Below, piece after piece: positions 8,524 to 18,471 of a stretch of 41,340 nt of DNA. Numbering within the stretch: position 1 is the first letter of the stretch; every line of letters starts with the position of its first letter. The translations under genes and the position numbers were made by a program. This stretch comes from Chloroflexota bacterium (lineage in GTDB: Bacteria > Chloroflexota > Anaerolineae > Anaerolineales > Villigracilaceae): contig JAKAKJ010000055.1 in NCBI GenBank assembly GCA_021824575.1, positions 1 to 41,340 on the forward strand, read 5' to 3'. Below the pieces are notes generated by a model. It did no database searches. It was given only the letters and a program-made list of their open reading frames with translations, and was not told where the DNA came from.

Positions 8524-9879
8524 TCACGCCTGATGAATTGGGATTTGAACAATGATCGTCAAGCCCTCGCCCGATTTGCTCTCGGCCCAAATTTTCCCAT
8601 CGTGTTTTTCGACGATGGATTTGGCAATGGCAAAGCCGAGGCCAGAGCCGCCCTTATCGCGTGCGCGGGAGGATTCGGTCCGGTAGAAGCGTTCGAAGAT
8701 TCGATCCAGGTCTGCAGCCTCGACACCCGGGCCGCTATCCTGGACTTTCATTTCAACGCTGTGATCAACAACATTTGCCGACAAAAGGATATTTCCGTTT
8801 TCCGGCGTGTAACGCAGAGCATTGTCAATGATATTTCCAAACACCTGTTTCATGCGCTCCGGGTCCACCTCGATTTCAGGCAGCTTCGGCTCGATCTTCA
8901 TGTTGAGTGTGATATTCTTTTGGCTGGCCTGATGAGCAAAGATTTTCTGTGCGTCATTCAAAAGCTTTTCGGGCGGGTAAGGCCGGATCGCCAATTTGAG
9001 TTCGCCGGCGTCAGCCATGGACAGCGTTCGCAAGTCATCCACCAAATGCTCGAGGCGTTCGGCCTCTTCGCGGACAATTTCAAACGTTTCAGGCGAAGCG
9101 GGAAGAACACCATCATGAACGGCCTCGGCATGGCCGAGAATGACGCTGAGCGGTGTACGCAATTCATGCGCGATGTCCGCGGTCATTTGACGGCGAAGGT
9201 TCAACGAGCGCGCCAGGTCCGCGCTCATGCGGTTGAAAGATGTGGCCAGTTGGCCTAATTCATCGCGTGAGCGGACTGGGACTTGCTGCGGCAGGCTGCC
9301 TTGTGATGTAACTTGCGTGGCCGCTGTTAGTTCGCGGATGGGACGCGTGAAAGACCGTGACAAAATGATTGCCAGAACAAGCGCGATGACGATGGCTGTC
9401 AGCCCGCCCAGCAGAGTTTGCAAGTTGATCCGGTTCAGGAAATTTGACCCCAATGTATTGATGCGGAACGCGGTTCGATTGATCAGGAGCGTTCCGACTG
9501 TTTTATTGTTCACCTGGATTGGAATGCCGCCTGCGAGTTCATTCGGAGGTATATTCTGGCCCATTTGATAACCCACGCCCGCCAGCACGATTTGGCCGTT
9601 ATTATCCACGAGCGTGAATGCACCCTGCTCGAACGTGTGCGGATTGGGCGGCGGCGGTTGCTGCACAGGCAGATTGGCGTCGGAAACACCATCCCACGAA
9701 CCATGCTGCAGGTAATAATCTGAAAAGGCCGTCACCATGCTGGGGCGGTTTTGATCAATTATGAAGGAACGGAATTCCTCGCCGCTTCTCCAGCGTGTGA
9801 ACACCACAACCAGCGCGGTGCTGATTGCACTGATACTGATAAAAGCCAGGATTAGTTTAAAGGTGATGGATCGCGTCAT
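8524..9879 (-). CDS. Sensor histidine kinase (HAMP-HisKA-HATPase) of the exporter operon
   Basis: This 451-residue kinase has a first helix at about 8-28, an extracytoplasmic sensor region of about 125 residues with a proline run (QQPPPPNPH), a second helix at about 156-174, HAMP (about 175-228), a HisKA domain with phospho-acceptor His238 in AHELRTP, and a catalytic domain with N-box (NIIDNALRYTPE), DSGPGVE and GGSGLGFAI boxes. All catalytic motifs are present. Its start overlaps the stop of the response regulator by four bases, so the two are a cognate pair. As the last two genes of the exporter block they probably sense a substrate or envelope stress and regulate the operon. Confidence 0.9.
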   Translation of the reverse strand: MTRSITFKLILAFISISAISTALVVVFTRWRSGEEFRSFIIDQNRPSMVTAFSDYYLQHGSWDGVSDANLPVQQPPPPNPHTFEQGAFTLVDNNGQIVLAGVGYQMGQNIPPNELAGGIPIQVNNKTVGTLLINRTAFRINTLGSNFLNRINLQTLLGGLTAIVIALVLAIILSRSFTRPIRELTAATQVTSQGSLPQQVPVRSRDELGQLATSFNRMSADLARSLNLRRQMTADIAHELRTPLSVILGHAEAVHDGVLPASPETFEIVREEAERLEHLVDDLRTLSMADAGELKLAIRPYPPEKLLNDAQKIFAHQASQKNITLNMKIEPKLPEIEVDPERMKQVFGNIIDNALRYTPENGNILLSANVVDHSVEMKVQDSGPGVEAADLDRIFERFYRTESSRARDKGGSGLGFAIAKSIVEKHDGKIWAESKSGEGLTIIVQIPIHQA

Positions 9880-10574
9880 GATGAATTTTCTCTCGCGAAC
9901 CGGTAGCCAACGCCATAGACTGTCTCGATGTAACGCGGCGAGCGCGGTTCAGGTTCGATCTTTGCGCGCAGGTTCTTGATGTGCAAGTCTATCGTGCGCT
10001 GATAACCTTCGTAGCGGACGCCCTGAACGATGTCGAGCAGGTCGAGGCGCGAGAAGACGCGTCCCGGCGCGGACATCAGGGCGGCCAGCAGATCAAATTC
10101 CGACGGCGTCAAATCCACGTAGTGCTGGTCCACTTTTACAGAGCGGCTTTCGCGGTCGAGGGTGATATCGGAAACGGAAAGAACTTTGGCTGCCGGTTCC
10201 AATTCGCCGGCGCGGCGCAACACTGCGCGGACGCGCGCCATCAGCTCGCGGGGACGGAAGGGCTTGGTGACGTAGTCATCCGCTCCGAGGTCCAGGCCGA
10301 TCACATGGTCCTCCTCTTCAACACGCGCAGTCAACAGAATAATTGGAGTCTTGTGATCTTTTCGATACGTCTCCAAAAATTCATAGCCATCCATCTCAGG
10401 CATCATAATATCCAGGATGATGAGGTCTGGTTCTTCCTTGTGCGCGTTGTTCAGGGCCTCGCGGCCGTTGAAGGCCGTGATCACGCGAAAGCCTTCCTGG
10501 GCGAGATAACTCTCGACCAGGGAGACCAAACGCTTTTCATCGTCAACAACCATTACTGTTTTTATTGTGTTCAT
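9876..10574 (-). CDS. OmpR/PhoB-family response regulator
   Basis: This 232-residue protein has a receiver domain (1-120) with acidic pocket Asp11/Asp12, phospho-acceptor Asp55 in LIILDIMMPEMDG, a Thr/Ser switch position in LLTAR and Lys104 in TKPF. It is followed by a winged-helix DNA-binding domain (about 135-228, including LTPSEFDLLAAL and VYGVGYRF). It is complete and of the usual length for OmpR-type regulators. It lies 72 bases downstream of the Gly-rich lipoprotein gene and overlaps the kinase gene. Its likely targets are the promoter near 14917 and its own operon, which is inferred from position. Confidence 0.92.
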   Translation of the reverse strand: MNTIKTVMVVDDEKRLVSLVESYLAQEGFRVITAFNGREALNNAHKEEPDLIILDIMMPEMDGYEFLETYRKDHKTPIILLTARVEEEDHVIGLDLGADDYVTKPFRPRELMARVRAVLRRAGELEPAAKVLSVSDITLDRESRSVKVDQHYVDLTPSEFDLLAALMSAPGRVFSRLDLLDIVQGVRYEGYQRTIDLHIKNLRAKIEPEPRSPRYIETVYGVGYRFARENSS

Positions 10575-10646
10575 TGCTCATTCTTCATCCGGTCCATGCA
10601 GCCCTAGTATAAAACGCTCTTACATTCGAATCATTATTGATTCGCG

Positions 10647-11321
10647 TTATCCCGGCTGTACCTTCGATTGAAGAAGCTTCACAAGCTGCAAGATCAGCGT
10701 TGAGTTAAAGCTTCCGATACCGCCGCCGCTCGCCCCGGCACCGCTGTTGGCCGCGGCGCCATTGGCGCCTGGCGTACGAGCAGCGCCGCCCGGACCGCCG
10801 CCGAACAAGAAGCCAAGGCCACCGCCGCCTCCGCCTCGATTACCGCCGCCGAAGTTTCCGCCGTTTCCAGAACGGGTGAATCCGCCGTTTTGACCCGCAC
10901 CGCCTCCGCCGAATCCCGATGGGAACGCGCCGGATTGCTGCAGAACGGTGAAAACGTCCCGCTGTGAAATTTGCATCCCTTGAATCGCCTGTACCTGCGC
11001 GGGAGTCATCGCGGCTTGAATCGCGTTGACAGTGGCCGTCACTTCCTGTGGTGCGGTTGAACTGCTGGTTTCCAATTGATTCATCAATTGCCAGAGGGGG
11101 ATCAATTTTGCGGCTTCAGCCGCGTTCACAGCTTGCGGGGTGCCTTCCAGTTTGAATGTGCCAATCGCCAGCATGGTGGTGGGAGTGAGGGCGGCGGTGC
11201 GGGCGGAACCACCGCTCTGATTCGATGCGGTGAAGCCGGATCCGTTGGTTGTGGCTCCGCAAGCCGTTAAGATCATTGCCAAAACAACAATTAGGGTGAT
11301 GCCAAGTGTTTTCCTTCTCAT
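10647..11321 (-). CDS. Gly-rich lipoprotein of the MacAB-type exporter operon
   Basis: This 224-residue protein begins with a lipoprotein signal (LAMILTAC, Cys21). Residues about 45-130 form a predicted helical domain (LIPLWQLMNQLETSSSTAP, then MTPAQVQAIQGMQISQRDV), followed by a Gly/Asn/Arg-rich region (about 133-200) and a short hydrophobic helix at the C-terminus (STLILQLVKLLQSK). GAAGGAG precedes the ATG. It sits between the permease and the two-component genes, so a role as an extracytoplasmic partner, sensor input or cargo of the exporter is likely but unproven. I do not recognise a named family; the MTPAQ...I pattern is reminiscent of LTxxQ periplasmic stress proteins only in style. 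Confidence 0.75.
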   Translation of the reverse strand: MRRKTLGITLIVVLAMILTACGATTNGSGFTASNQSGGSARTAALTPTTMLAIGTFKLEGTPQAVNAAEAAKLIPLWQLMNQLETSSSTAPQEVTATVNAIQAAMTPAQVQAIQGMQISQRDVFTVLQQSGAFPSGFGGGGAGQNGGFTRSGNGGNFGGGNRGGGGGGLGFLFGGGPGGAARTPGANGAAANSGAGASGGGIGSFNSTLILQLVKLLQSKVQPG

Positions 11322-11353
11322 TTTTTCTCCTTCGAGAGTCGGACTGATTTCAA

Positions 11354-12589
11354 TTACTCATAACGCAGCGCTTCAATTGGATCCAACTGCGCGGCGCGAT
11401 TGGCCGGGTAGAAGCCAAAGAAAATTCCAACGATCGCGGATGATCCAAATGCCAGAAAGATGGAGCTTGGTACGATCACGGTACGCATTCCGCTAATGCT
11501 GCCGAATAATACAGAACCAACTACACCTACAACCAAGCCGATCAAGCCTCCGATGATGCTCAACAACAGCGCTTCTGCCAGGAACTGGATGCGAATATCG
11601 TCGGTCGTTGCGCCGATGGACTGGCGGATGCCAATCTCATGAGTTCGTTCCGTGACGCTGACCAGCATGATGTTCATGATGCCAATTCCGCCGACGAGCA
11701 GCGATACGCCGGCGACCCATGCCAGCAGCGAACGGAACGCGGCCGTTGTGGATTCCTGCGTGCTGATAATGTCCTGCTGGGTCGTGATGGTGAAATCAGG
11801 ATTGCTGGCAGTGACTCCATGCCGTTTGTAGAGCAGCAATTGAATCTGGAGGATGACATCGCTGAGCGTATATTTCGGATCAACCTTTACATAAATCAAT
11901 CGGACCCTGTCGCCCAGGAAACGCGCAAACTGCGAGGGCGTGAATTTTTCGAAGACCACGGTGATGGGCATGTAAACGCGGGAATCGTAATCCACGCCGC
12001 CGACTGAGCCGCGCGGCCCAAACACGCCAATGACGATCAACTGCGTATTGCCGACGGTTACATATTGCCCAACCGGATCGGAATTTCCAAAGAGCTGCTG
12101 GGCAATGCTCGATCCCAGCACTGCGACTCTTTGTTTATCGTTTACGGCCTGATCCGTAAAGAAATTCCCGTTGGTTATGGTCATACTTCGAACGGTGGGG
12201 AAGTCGGGCGTTGTTCCGAGGATGTCCACGCTGGTCAAGGTCACGCCATTACCGGTGACATTTTGGGTCGAGCCTTGTTCCACGGTTACGCCGAGTACGC
12301 CGGGAACCTGCTGGTCAATCGCCGCGGCATCGGTAAAGACCAGCCCGCCTCGATTGTTGGGAGTAAAGCTTTGGGCGCCGCCGCGGTCGAAGTTTGGCGT
12401 GATAAAGATCAAGTCCGAGCCGAGGCTGGTGATCTGGTCGCTGATGGTGGCTTCTGTCCCGGCGCTGATCGAAACCACCATGATCACTGCCGACACACCG
12501 ATAATGATTCCCAATGTGGTCAGGAGCGACCGGATTTTGTTCTTGGTCAAGGCTTCCCAGGCGAATCGGAAGACTTCAGATAATTTCAT
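11354..12589 (-). CDS. MacB/FtsX-type ABC transporter permease
   Basis: This protein of about 411 residues has an N-terminal cytoplasmic helix and first membrane helix (MKLSEVFRFAWEALTKNKIR...GIIIGVSAVIMV), a large extracytoplasmic MacB core domain (about 45-255), and an FtsX domain with three helices (about 285-400, including IGGIGIMNIMLVSVTERTHE). This is the permease architecture of MacB-like exporters, in which the ATPase drives mechanotransmission rather than ordinary transport. The ATG at 12589 is chosen because AAAGGA lies just upstream and the family starts with MxxxE..R.A; an in-frame ATG at 12652 would add 21 atypical residues overlapping the ATPase gene. It is five bases from the ATPase stop codon. 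Confidence 0.9.
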   Translation of the reverse strand: MKLSEVFRFAWEALTKNKIRSLLTTLGIIIGVSAVIMVVSISAGTEATISDQITSLGSDLIFITPNFDRGGAQSFTPNNRGGLVFTDAAAIDQQVPGVLGVTVEQGSTQNVTGNGVTLTSVDILGTTPDFPTVRSMTITNGNFFTDQAVNDKQRVAVLGSSIAQQLFGNSDPVGQYVTVGNTQLIVIGVFGPRGSVGGVDYDSRVYMPITVVFEKFTPSQFARFLGDRVRLIYVKVDPKYTLSDVILQIQLLLYKRHGVTASNPDFTITTQQDIISTQESTTAAFRSLLAWVAGVSLLVGGIGIMNIMLVSVTERTHEIGIRQSIGATTDDIRIQFLAEALLLSIIGGLIGLVVGVVGSVLFGSISGMRTVIVPSSIFLAFGSSAIVGIFFGFYPANRAAQLDPIEALRYE

Positions 12590-12593
12590 TGGT

Positions 12594-13319
12594 TCATCCT
12601 TTCGCCGAATGATCGCCTTTGCCGTTTTGTGTGACTTTGGCGATCCTCCCATCCTGTAGTTCGATGGTTCGTTGCGCGTGGGCGGCGATCTTTGGGTCGT
12701 GTGTAACGATCACAATCGTTGATCCTTGATTATGGATTTCGTGAAACAGATCGAGTATCTCCGTTCCGGAATGACTGTCGAGGTTGCCGGTTGGCTCATC
12801 GCCAATCAGCAGGACTGGGTTATTGACCAGCGCGCGCGCCACGGCAACGCGCTGCTGCTGGCCTCCGGACAATTCCTGCGGCTCGTGATCCAGACGCGTG
12901 CCCAATCCGACCCGTTCGAGAAGTCCGCGCGCCACTGCCTCACTTTCGGCCGGCGTCTTGGTATTCTCCCGATCATAAATAAGCGGTAACATGACATTTC
13001 GCAAAGCGCTCGTGCGGCTCAATAAGTTATAGGCTTGAAATACAAAGCCGATCTTGCGGTTTCGGATGAACGCCAATTGCTTGTTATCCAGATTGCTCAC
13101 ATCCTCTCCATCGAGTATGTATTGACCGGATGTCGGACGGGAGAGACAGCCCAGGATGTGCATGAGCGTGCTTTTCCCTGAACCGGATGGGCCCATGATC
13201 GCTACGAACTCTCCAGGCTCAATTCTCAGGCTGACACCATCCAGCGCCCGGACTTCGGCATCACCCATGCCGTAGACCTTGGTAAGGTCCATAGTTTCGA
13301 TAATGGTCTTGTCACTCAT
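12594..13319 (-). CDS. MacB/LolD-type ABC transporter ATP-binding protein
   Basis: This 241-residue nucleotide-binding subunit has a Walker A (GPSGSGKST), a Q-loop (FVFQAYNL), a signature motif (LSGGQQQR), a Walker B with D-loop ([12 protein letters not shown]) and a switch His (IVTHD). The DEPTGNLD form is typical of the MacB/LolD/FtsE group. It powers the permease encoded next to it, from which it is separate, as in many Gram-positive and Chloroflexota systems; in E. coli MacB the two are fused. The start overlaps the stop of the membrane fusion protein (ATGA), showing translational coupling. Confidence 0.93.
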   Translation of the reverse strand: MSDKTIIETMDLTKVYGMGDAEVRALDGVSLRIEPGEFVAIMGPSGSGKSTLMHILGCLSRPTSGQYILDGEDVSNLDNKQLAFIRNRKIGFVFQAYNLLSRTSALRNVMLPLIYDRENTKTPAESEAVARGLLERVGLGTRLDHEPQELSGGQQQRVAVARALVNNPVLLIGDEPTGNLDSHSGTEILDLFHEIHNQGSTIVIVTHDPKIAAHAQRTIELQDGRIAKVTQNGKGDHSAKG

Positions 13320-14839
13320 TGCGATTTCGTTCCCACCAGCCCGGTGCTGACAACTTCGCCCGGCTGCAATCCGGATTTGATTTCCGCATTCACCAAATCC
13401 TGCAAGCCAACCTGAACAAAGGTTACACTCAGTTGTCCGCTTCGATCGACGAAGACGGCATATTGGTTGGGCGCATACTCGTGCAGCGCGGAAATTGGGA
13501 TGATCACCGCATTCTGTGCCTGCCCGCCGATGACTGTCACAGTGGCGTCCATGCCGATCAACAAATTAGCATTGGTGGGATCAAGCTGAACCAGGCCGCT
13601 TACAGCAGATTGTCCCGAACTGGTGTAGAGAGCCGGGCTAACCTGCACAACTTTTCCGGTGAAGGTTTGGTTGGGAAGCGCGCTGAAAACTACGTTCACT
13701 GGATTGCCGACTTTGAACAAAGCGTAGTCTGATTCGTCCACGTAAGTTTGAAGATATAACTTGCTCTCATCCGCTATTGTAATAATGGTGCTGTTGCCGA
13801 CTGTATCGCCAATTTGCGCGTTCACCGCTGTAACCACACCATCAAAGGGCGCCACGATCTGCGCGCTGCCCACATTCGTTTGAGCTGTCTGCAGGTCGGA
13901 TTTAGCTTTTAGCAGGGCGGTCAAATTGGTTCCGGTGGCATTGGCGGGAATGTCCTGGCCCTGCAACGCATCCAGATACCATTGATCTTCCTGCAGTGTG
14001 GCCTGCGCGGCCGCATAAGCAGCGCGTGCTGCAGCAATTTCCGCATCTGTCGGAGCCTGTATGGCCTTCGTCACGGAATTCCCGTTGCGTTGCATGACCG
14101 TAAAGTTATTTGGAACATAGTTCTTGACGTACCAAACCTGATTCCCAGCCAGGATGCCTTGGTCGGTCTGGAGCTTTGCTTGAGCAGCGTCAATGGCTTT
14201 TTGCTGGTCTGCAGTCGGCGACGAGCCGCCCGCTGCTTTGGCCGCATCGAGAGCTTGTTGGTCCGCTGCCACTTGTAGCTCTGATGTAAATACAGCCGGA
14301 CTAATGAGATTCATCAGGGTAAGTTTGGCATTGAGTACATTTGTTGTGTCGGTAGCGACTGCCTGTTGCGCGGTGGCAATGGCCGCCGGGGATGTGAGAT
14401 TTGCCAGGGCCTGCTGGGCCTGTTGCAGGGCGGTTTGTTGTGTGCTGTCATCAATTTCGGCGAGTACTTCCCCGGCTTTGACTTTATCACCGACAATTAC
14501 ATTTAACTTCGACAGGGTGGCACTGTTCGAAGAGCCGACTCCCTCGAATCCAAGATTCGCGGTTTGGGCTGCCTGCAAAGTCCCGGTGCCGCTTGCACTG
14601 AGGGTGATATCGCCGCGCCTCGCCACGGTTGTTTGAAGAGTGGCTTGACTCGACGCTGTTTTCTTTGACGGAAGATAAAAAGATTCATAATAAATCAACC
14701 CGCCGACGGCCGCTATCACAACAATGGCTGGAATGATCACGCGCCATCTCTTTTTGGAATCTTTGAGCAATGCGGGGATTGCTTTGATATTCGATCCGAT
14801 ACTGGAAAAGAACCCGGAGGTCTTCTTGCTGGATGCCAT
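13316..14839 (-). CDS. HlyD/MacA-family membrane fusion protein
   Basis: This protein of about 507 residues has one N-terminal membrane helix (about 37-57), a lipoyl-like half-motif ([15 protein letters not shown]), a long alanine/glutamine-rich coiled-coil hairpin (about 140-330), a second lipoyl half ([18 protein letters not shown]), and beta-barrel and membrane-proximal domains. This is the adaptor of MacAB-like exporters. The hairpin carries an insertion ([19 protein letters not shown]) within it. The ATG at 14839 is chosen because AAGGGAA precedes it and the preceding in-frame extension to 15049 is not protein-like and covers the promoter. It is the first gene of a six-gene leftward block. 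Confidence 0.88.
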   Translation of the reverse strand: MASSKKTSGFFSSIGSNIKAIPALLKDSKKRWRVIIPAIVVIAAVGGLIYYESFYLPSKKTASSQATLQTTVARRGDITLSASGTGTLQAAQTANLGFEGVGSSNSATLSKLNVIVGDKVKAGEVLAEIDDSTQQTALQQAQQALANLTSPAAIATAQQAVATDTTNVLNAKLTLMNLISPAVFTSELQVAADQQALDAAKAAGGSSPTADQQKAIDAAQAKLQTDQGILAGNQVWYVKNYVPNNFTVMQRNGNSVTKAIQAPTDAEIAAARAAYAAAQATLQEDQWYLDALQGQDIPANATGTNLTALLKAKSDLQTAQTNVGSAQIVAPFDGVVTAVNAQIGDTVGNSTIITIADESKLYLQTYVDESDYALFKVGNPVNVVFSALPNQTFTGKVVQVSPALYTSSGQSAVSGLVQLDPTNANLLIGMDATVTVIGGQAQNAVIIPISALHEYAPNQYAVFVDRSGQLSVTFVQVGLQDLVNAEIKSGLQPGEVVSTGLVGTKSQ

Positions 14840-14911
14840 GGGAATTCCCTTTCTTGATTGAATTATTTCAATGAGTAGTCTATCAAGATGGAGTAATTCA
14901 ACTGTTAAAAG

Positions 14912-14917
14912 ATTATA
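14912..14917 (-). promoter_or_regulatory. Candidate -10 of the exporter operon
   Basis: On the minus strand a perfect TATAAT lies 72 bases before the fusion-protein start. The -35 region is poor (TATCAA at 17-base spacing), consistent with activation by an OmpR-type regulator. A short dyad ATTGAA-TTAT-TTCAAT at 14857-14872 lies between promoter and start. The rest of 14840-15060 shows no coding potential. Confidence 0.35.
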
Positions 14918-15060
14918 TAGACACTGTGTAGGCTTTGATATGAGTACAATTGAAAGGGTACTGCCGCAAAGGTGCGAAGAATGCGAAGTTTCTTTGCAGA
15001 ATTCGCGCTTCAGCTTGTCGCTTGTTTTGAATTGCCGTCCCAAAATCAAAATATCAAGTC

Positions 15061-15096
15061 ATAAAACAAAAACGCCCCAACTGTTTGGGATGTTTT
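15061..15096 (-). terminator. Rho-independent terminator (minus strand), second after tRNA-Ser
   Basis: On the minus strand an imperfect stem (about AAAACATCCCAAA / TTGGGGCGTTTT) is followed by TTTTTGTTTTAT. It lies beyond a first terminator and beyond a short tRNA-like remnant, so it either backs up the first one or belonged to a lost RNA gene. Confidence 0.6.
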
Positions 15097-15100
15097 CTAT

Positions 15101-15116
15101 GCGGGCAGGATTTGAA
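15101..15116 (-). repeat. Short tRNA 3'-end-like remnant
   Basis: The stretch gcgggcaggatttgaa resembles the T-arm region of the adjacent tRNA-Ser (gggcgggatttgaa at 15214-15227), matching 13 of 14 bases in the core. No acceptor, D or anticodon arm can be folded around it. It may be the relic of a duplicated tRNA or an attachment-site-like repeat, or a coincidence. Confidence 0.25.
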
Positions 15117-15144
15117 TATCATCCCCTCAATGGGGACGCGTGTT

Positions 15145-15178
15145 CCCAAAAGAAAAACGCTCCCTTGCGAGGAGCGTT
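15145..15178 (-). terminator. Rho-independent terminator of tRNA-Ser
   Basis: On the minus strand the 8-bp stem AACGCTCC / GGAGCGTT with a 7-base loop is followed by TTTTCTTTT. It lies 29 bases past the tRNA 3' end. A further perfect hairpin, GGCGGA-CATA-TCCGCC, sits between the two at 15184-15199. Confidence 0.8.
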
Positions 15179-15206
15179 CTTGAGGCGGACATATCCGCCA
15201 TTCTAG

Positions 15207-15293
15207 CGGAGAGGGCGGGATTTGAACCCGCGTTCCCTTTCGGGAAACACGCTCTCCAGGCGTGCGCGCTAAACCAGACTACGCGACCTCTCC
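15207..15293 (-). tRNA. tRNA-Ser (anticodon GGA)
   Basis: The 87-base minus-strand sequence folds as a class II tRNA: 7-bp acceptor GGAGAGG/CCTCTCC with discriminator G, anticodon stem CACGC/GCGTG with loop CTGGAGA (anticodon GGA), a long variable arm (TTTCCCGAAAGGGAA), and a T-arm with GGTTCAAATCC. The CCA end is not encoded. The GGA anticodon and long variable arm identify serine for UCC/UCU codons. A minus-strand TATAAT with an extended TG lies 30 bases upstream. Confidence 0.95.
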
Positions 15294-15322
15294 ATTTACA
15301 GCTACGCCATCAGAGCGGGCGA

Positions 15323-15328
15323 ATTATA
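15323..15328 (-). promoter_or_regulatory. -10 element of tRNA-Ser
   Basis: On the minus strand TGGTATAAT (extended -10) lies 30 bases upstream of the tRNA 5' end, preceded by an AT-rich spacer. No good -35 hexamer is seen, as allowed for extended -10 promoters. Confidence 0.5.
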
Positions 15329-15376
15329 CCAGAATAAAAATGAAGGATGCGCTCATCGAGAGTGCGTCTTTGGACC

Positions 15377-16516
15377 TTACCTTTTCTTCGCTTCGGCTGG
15401 GATTTCGCGCGGCTCCAACATTCCCCAGCGGCTCGCACCCATGTAAAGAATCTCAAGGATCAGATCGTTATAAGCAATGCCTTCCGCACTGGCTTGCAGG
15501 CATAGATCACTGTAGCCCGGTGTCAGTCCGGGTAATGTGTTGATTTCCAATAGGCGCGGATTGCCTTCGGCATCGAGACGGATATCCGTTCGTGAGATAT
15601 CCAACGCGTAAAGCAGGATGTGAGCGCGCCATGCAAGATACTGGAGTTTCCTGGTAAGTTCAGGTTCGATGTTTGCAGGGCAGAAGTAACCTGGAGCACC
15701 TTCCTCGCCAACGCTTTTCGATTTTGCAGCCTGGCTGTAAATATTTGGCGTGACGGAGCGGCTGCTGTCCAACTCGAGGATGGGAAAACGGTGGAAGCCA
15801 TCCTTGTCATACCACTCGGGATGGCGGCTGTAAAGTTTGACATCCGGGCGGCCCATGATGCCTACCGTGAACTCGCGTCCGGGAAGAAATGTCTCGACCA
15901 GCGCGGGCTGGCTGTACTTCTCGATCACCCATTTGACGCGTTCGCGTAATTCCTTTTCATTCCTGACGACGGCCTTCAAGTCCACGCCCATGCCTGTCCC
16001 CTCGCGCGCGGGTTTGACGAACAGCGGATAGTTCAATTCAGGCCGCAGTGATTCATCGCCAACGATGAATTCCTGGAACGGCGCCACCGGCAAACGTCGG
16101 TCGCGCCAGATGCGTTTGGTGAGCGTCTTATCGAGCGAGATTCCGTTTGTCAGCACGCGCGAGCCGGTGTATGGAATCCGCATCATCTCGAGCAACGCGG
16201 GAATCTGCGCTTCACGCGCGTCGCCGCCTAATCCCTCGGCGATATTAAAGCAAATATCAGGTTTGTATTCTCGAAGACAAAAGGGAAGATTTTCGTCGGC
16301 CAGCAAAAATGCAGTTTCGTGCCCATCGCTTTCTATTGCTTTGCGGATATGTTCGATTGTTTCGATATGGTCGAAATCCGCGTATGCATCGGGAGGCACC
16401 CCCGGAGGCAAAGGCTGGTTTTCATCTTTGATGTTTGCCAGCACAGCGACACGCCAGTAACGTTTCGTGCGGTGACTGGGAGGCTGGTCTGCGCCAGGCT
16501 CCTTCATTGTATTCAT
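15377..16516 (-). CDS. ATP-grasp ligase of the D-alanine-D-alanine ligase type
   Basis: This 379-residue protein has an N-terminal pre-ATP-grasp domain (about 20-125; NIAEGLGGDAREAQIPALLE is the Ddl-like substrate loop), a central ATP-binding domain (PLFVKPAREGTGMGV at about 185) and the C-terminal metal and substrate region (DIRLDAEGNPRLLEINTLPG, about 315-335) with the Asp/Glu/Asn metal ligands. Ddl joins two D-alanines for peptidoglycan. Here the N-terminal domain has an unusual insertion (residues about 30-50) and the gene is not in a cell-wall cluster, so another dipeptide-type substrate is possible. GAAGGAG lies seven bases before the ATG at 16516. Confidence 0.8.
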   Translation of the reverse strand: MNTMKEPGADQPPSHRTKRYWRVAVLANIKDENQPLPPGVPPDAYADFDHIETIEHIRKAIESDGHETAFLLADENLPFCLREYKPDICFNIAEGLGGDAREAQIPALLEMMRIPYTGSRVLTNGISLDKTLTKRIWRDRRLPVAPFQEFIVGDESLRPELNYPLFVKPAREGTGMGVDLKAVVRNEKELRERVKWVIEKYSQPALVETFLPGREFTVGIMGRPDVKLYSRHPEWYDKDGFHRFPILELDSSRSVTPNIYSQAAKSKSVGEEGAPGYFCPANIEPELTRKLQYLAWRAHILLYALDISRTDIRLDAEGNPRLLEINTLPGLTPGYSDLCLQASAEGIAYNDLILEILYMGASRWGMLEPREIPAEAKKR

Positions 16517-16608
16517 TGCACGGCTCCTTCAAGGAAAATATCAGAAAGTTAGTATATAACAATGCCCACAGATTGCAAGAGGAAATTTAGTCGTTTCTCA
16601 GCATGGGT

Positions 16609-16653
16609 GTCCATTTACATTCGTCACCATCATTGCGATGGATGTAACTGGAC
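16609..16653 (+). other. Long imperfect dyad upstream of atpA
   Basis: The arms GTCCA, TTACAT and CCATC pair with GATGG, ATGTAA and TGGAC around loop ATTGC, with a one-base mismatch and a six-base bulge. The right end overlaps the -35 hexamer of the atpA promoter (16649-16654). It could be a binding site for a regulator or a DNA-level cruciform rather than an RNA structure, since it precedes the predicted transcription start. Confidence 0.4.
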
Positions 16654-16677
16654 AAGACATGTCCTTTCAGGTATCAT
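16649..16677 (+). promoter_or_regulatory. Promoter of the atpAGDC operon
   Basis: TGGACA (16649-16654) and TATCAT (16672-16677) each match the sigma-70-type consensus at 5 of 6 positions, with the ideal 17-base spacer. Transcription would start near 16684, leaving a leader of about 120 bases. Confidence 0.6.
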
Positions 16678-16685
16678 TGCCCCGC

Positions 16686-16703
16686 TTGTAACCAATTACA
16701 CAG
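16686..16703. promoter_or_regulatory. Rex-operator-like dyad at the atpA transcription start
   Basis: TTGTAACCAATTACACAG contains the perfect inverted repeat TGTAA-CCAA-TTACA and matches the Rex consensus TTGTGAA-N4-TTCACAA at 10 of 14 fixed positions. It lies just downstream of the predicted -10, the classic place for a repressor. Rex is encoded 5.6 kb away, convergent with this operon. Confidence 0.4.
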
Positions 16704-16706
16704 ACG

Positions 16707-16773
16707 CCCGGATAAAACAATTATCCGGGTTCTTGTACGTGAAAGACGAATAAAGGCCGGAAATCTCCGGCCT
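16707..16773 (+). other. Two stable hairpins in the atpA leader
   Basis: Hairpin 1 is CCCGGATAA-AACAA-TTATCCGGG (16707-16729), followed by TTCTTGT. Hairpin 2 is AGGCCGGA-AATC-TCCGGCCT (16754-16773), followed by GAATTTT. Both are perfect stems inside the predicted leader RNA and precede the strong GGAGG at 16795-16799. They resemble weak terminators, so attenuation or mRNA stabilisation are possible. Confidence 0.55.
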
Positions 16774-16782
16774 GAATTTTGA

Positions 16783-18468
<1,686 letters not shown>

Positions 18469-18471
18469 GCG

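Noticed and set aside
8452-9258. 268-residue plus-strand ORF
   Set aside because: It lies wholly opposite the sensor kinase gene, whose motifs are clear, and its protein has no recognisable features; it is a codon-bias shadow.
10790-10900. GGC/CCG-rich stretch as a DNA tandem repeat
   Set aside because: It is the coding sequence of the Gly/Asn-rich part of the lipoprotein; units are irregular and no exact DNA repeat period is seen.
14840-15049. 70-residue N-terminal extension of the membrane fusion protein
   Set aside because: It has no ribosome binding site, covers a TATAAT promoter element, and would put unrelated residues before a normal start.
16562-16753. 63-residue plus-strand ORF upstream of atpA
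   Set aside because: No ribosome binding site, and it spans the predicted atpA promoter and hairpins; considered as a leader peptide but without support.
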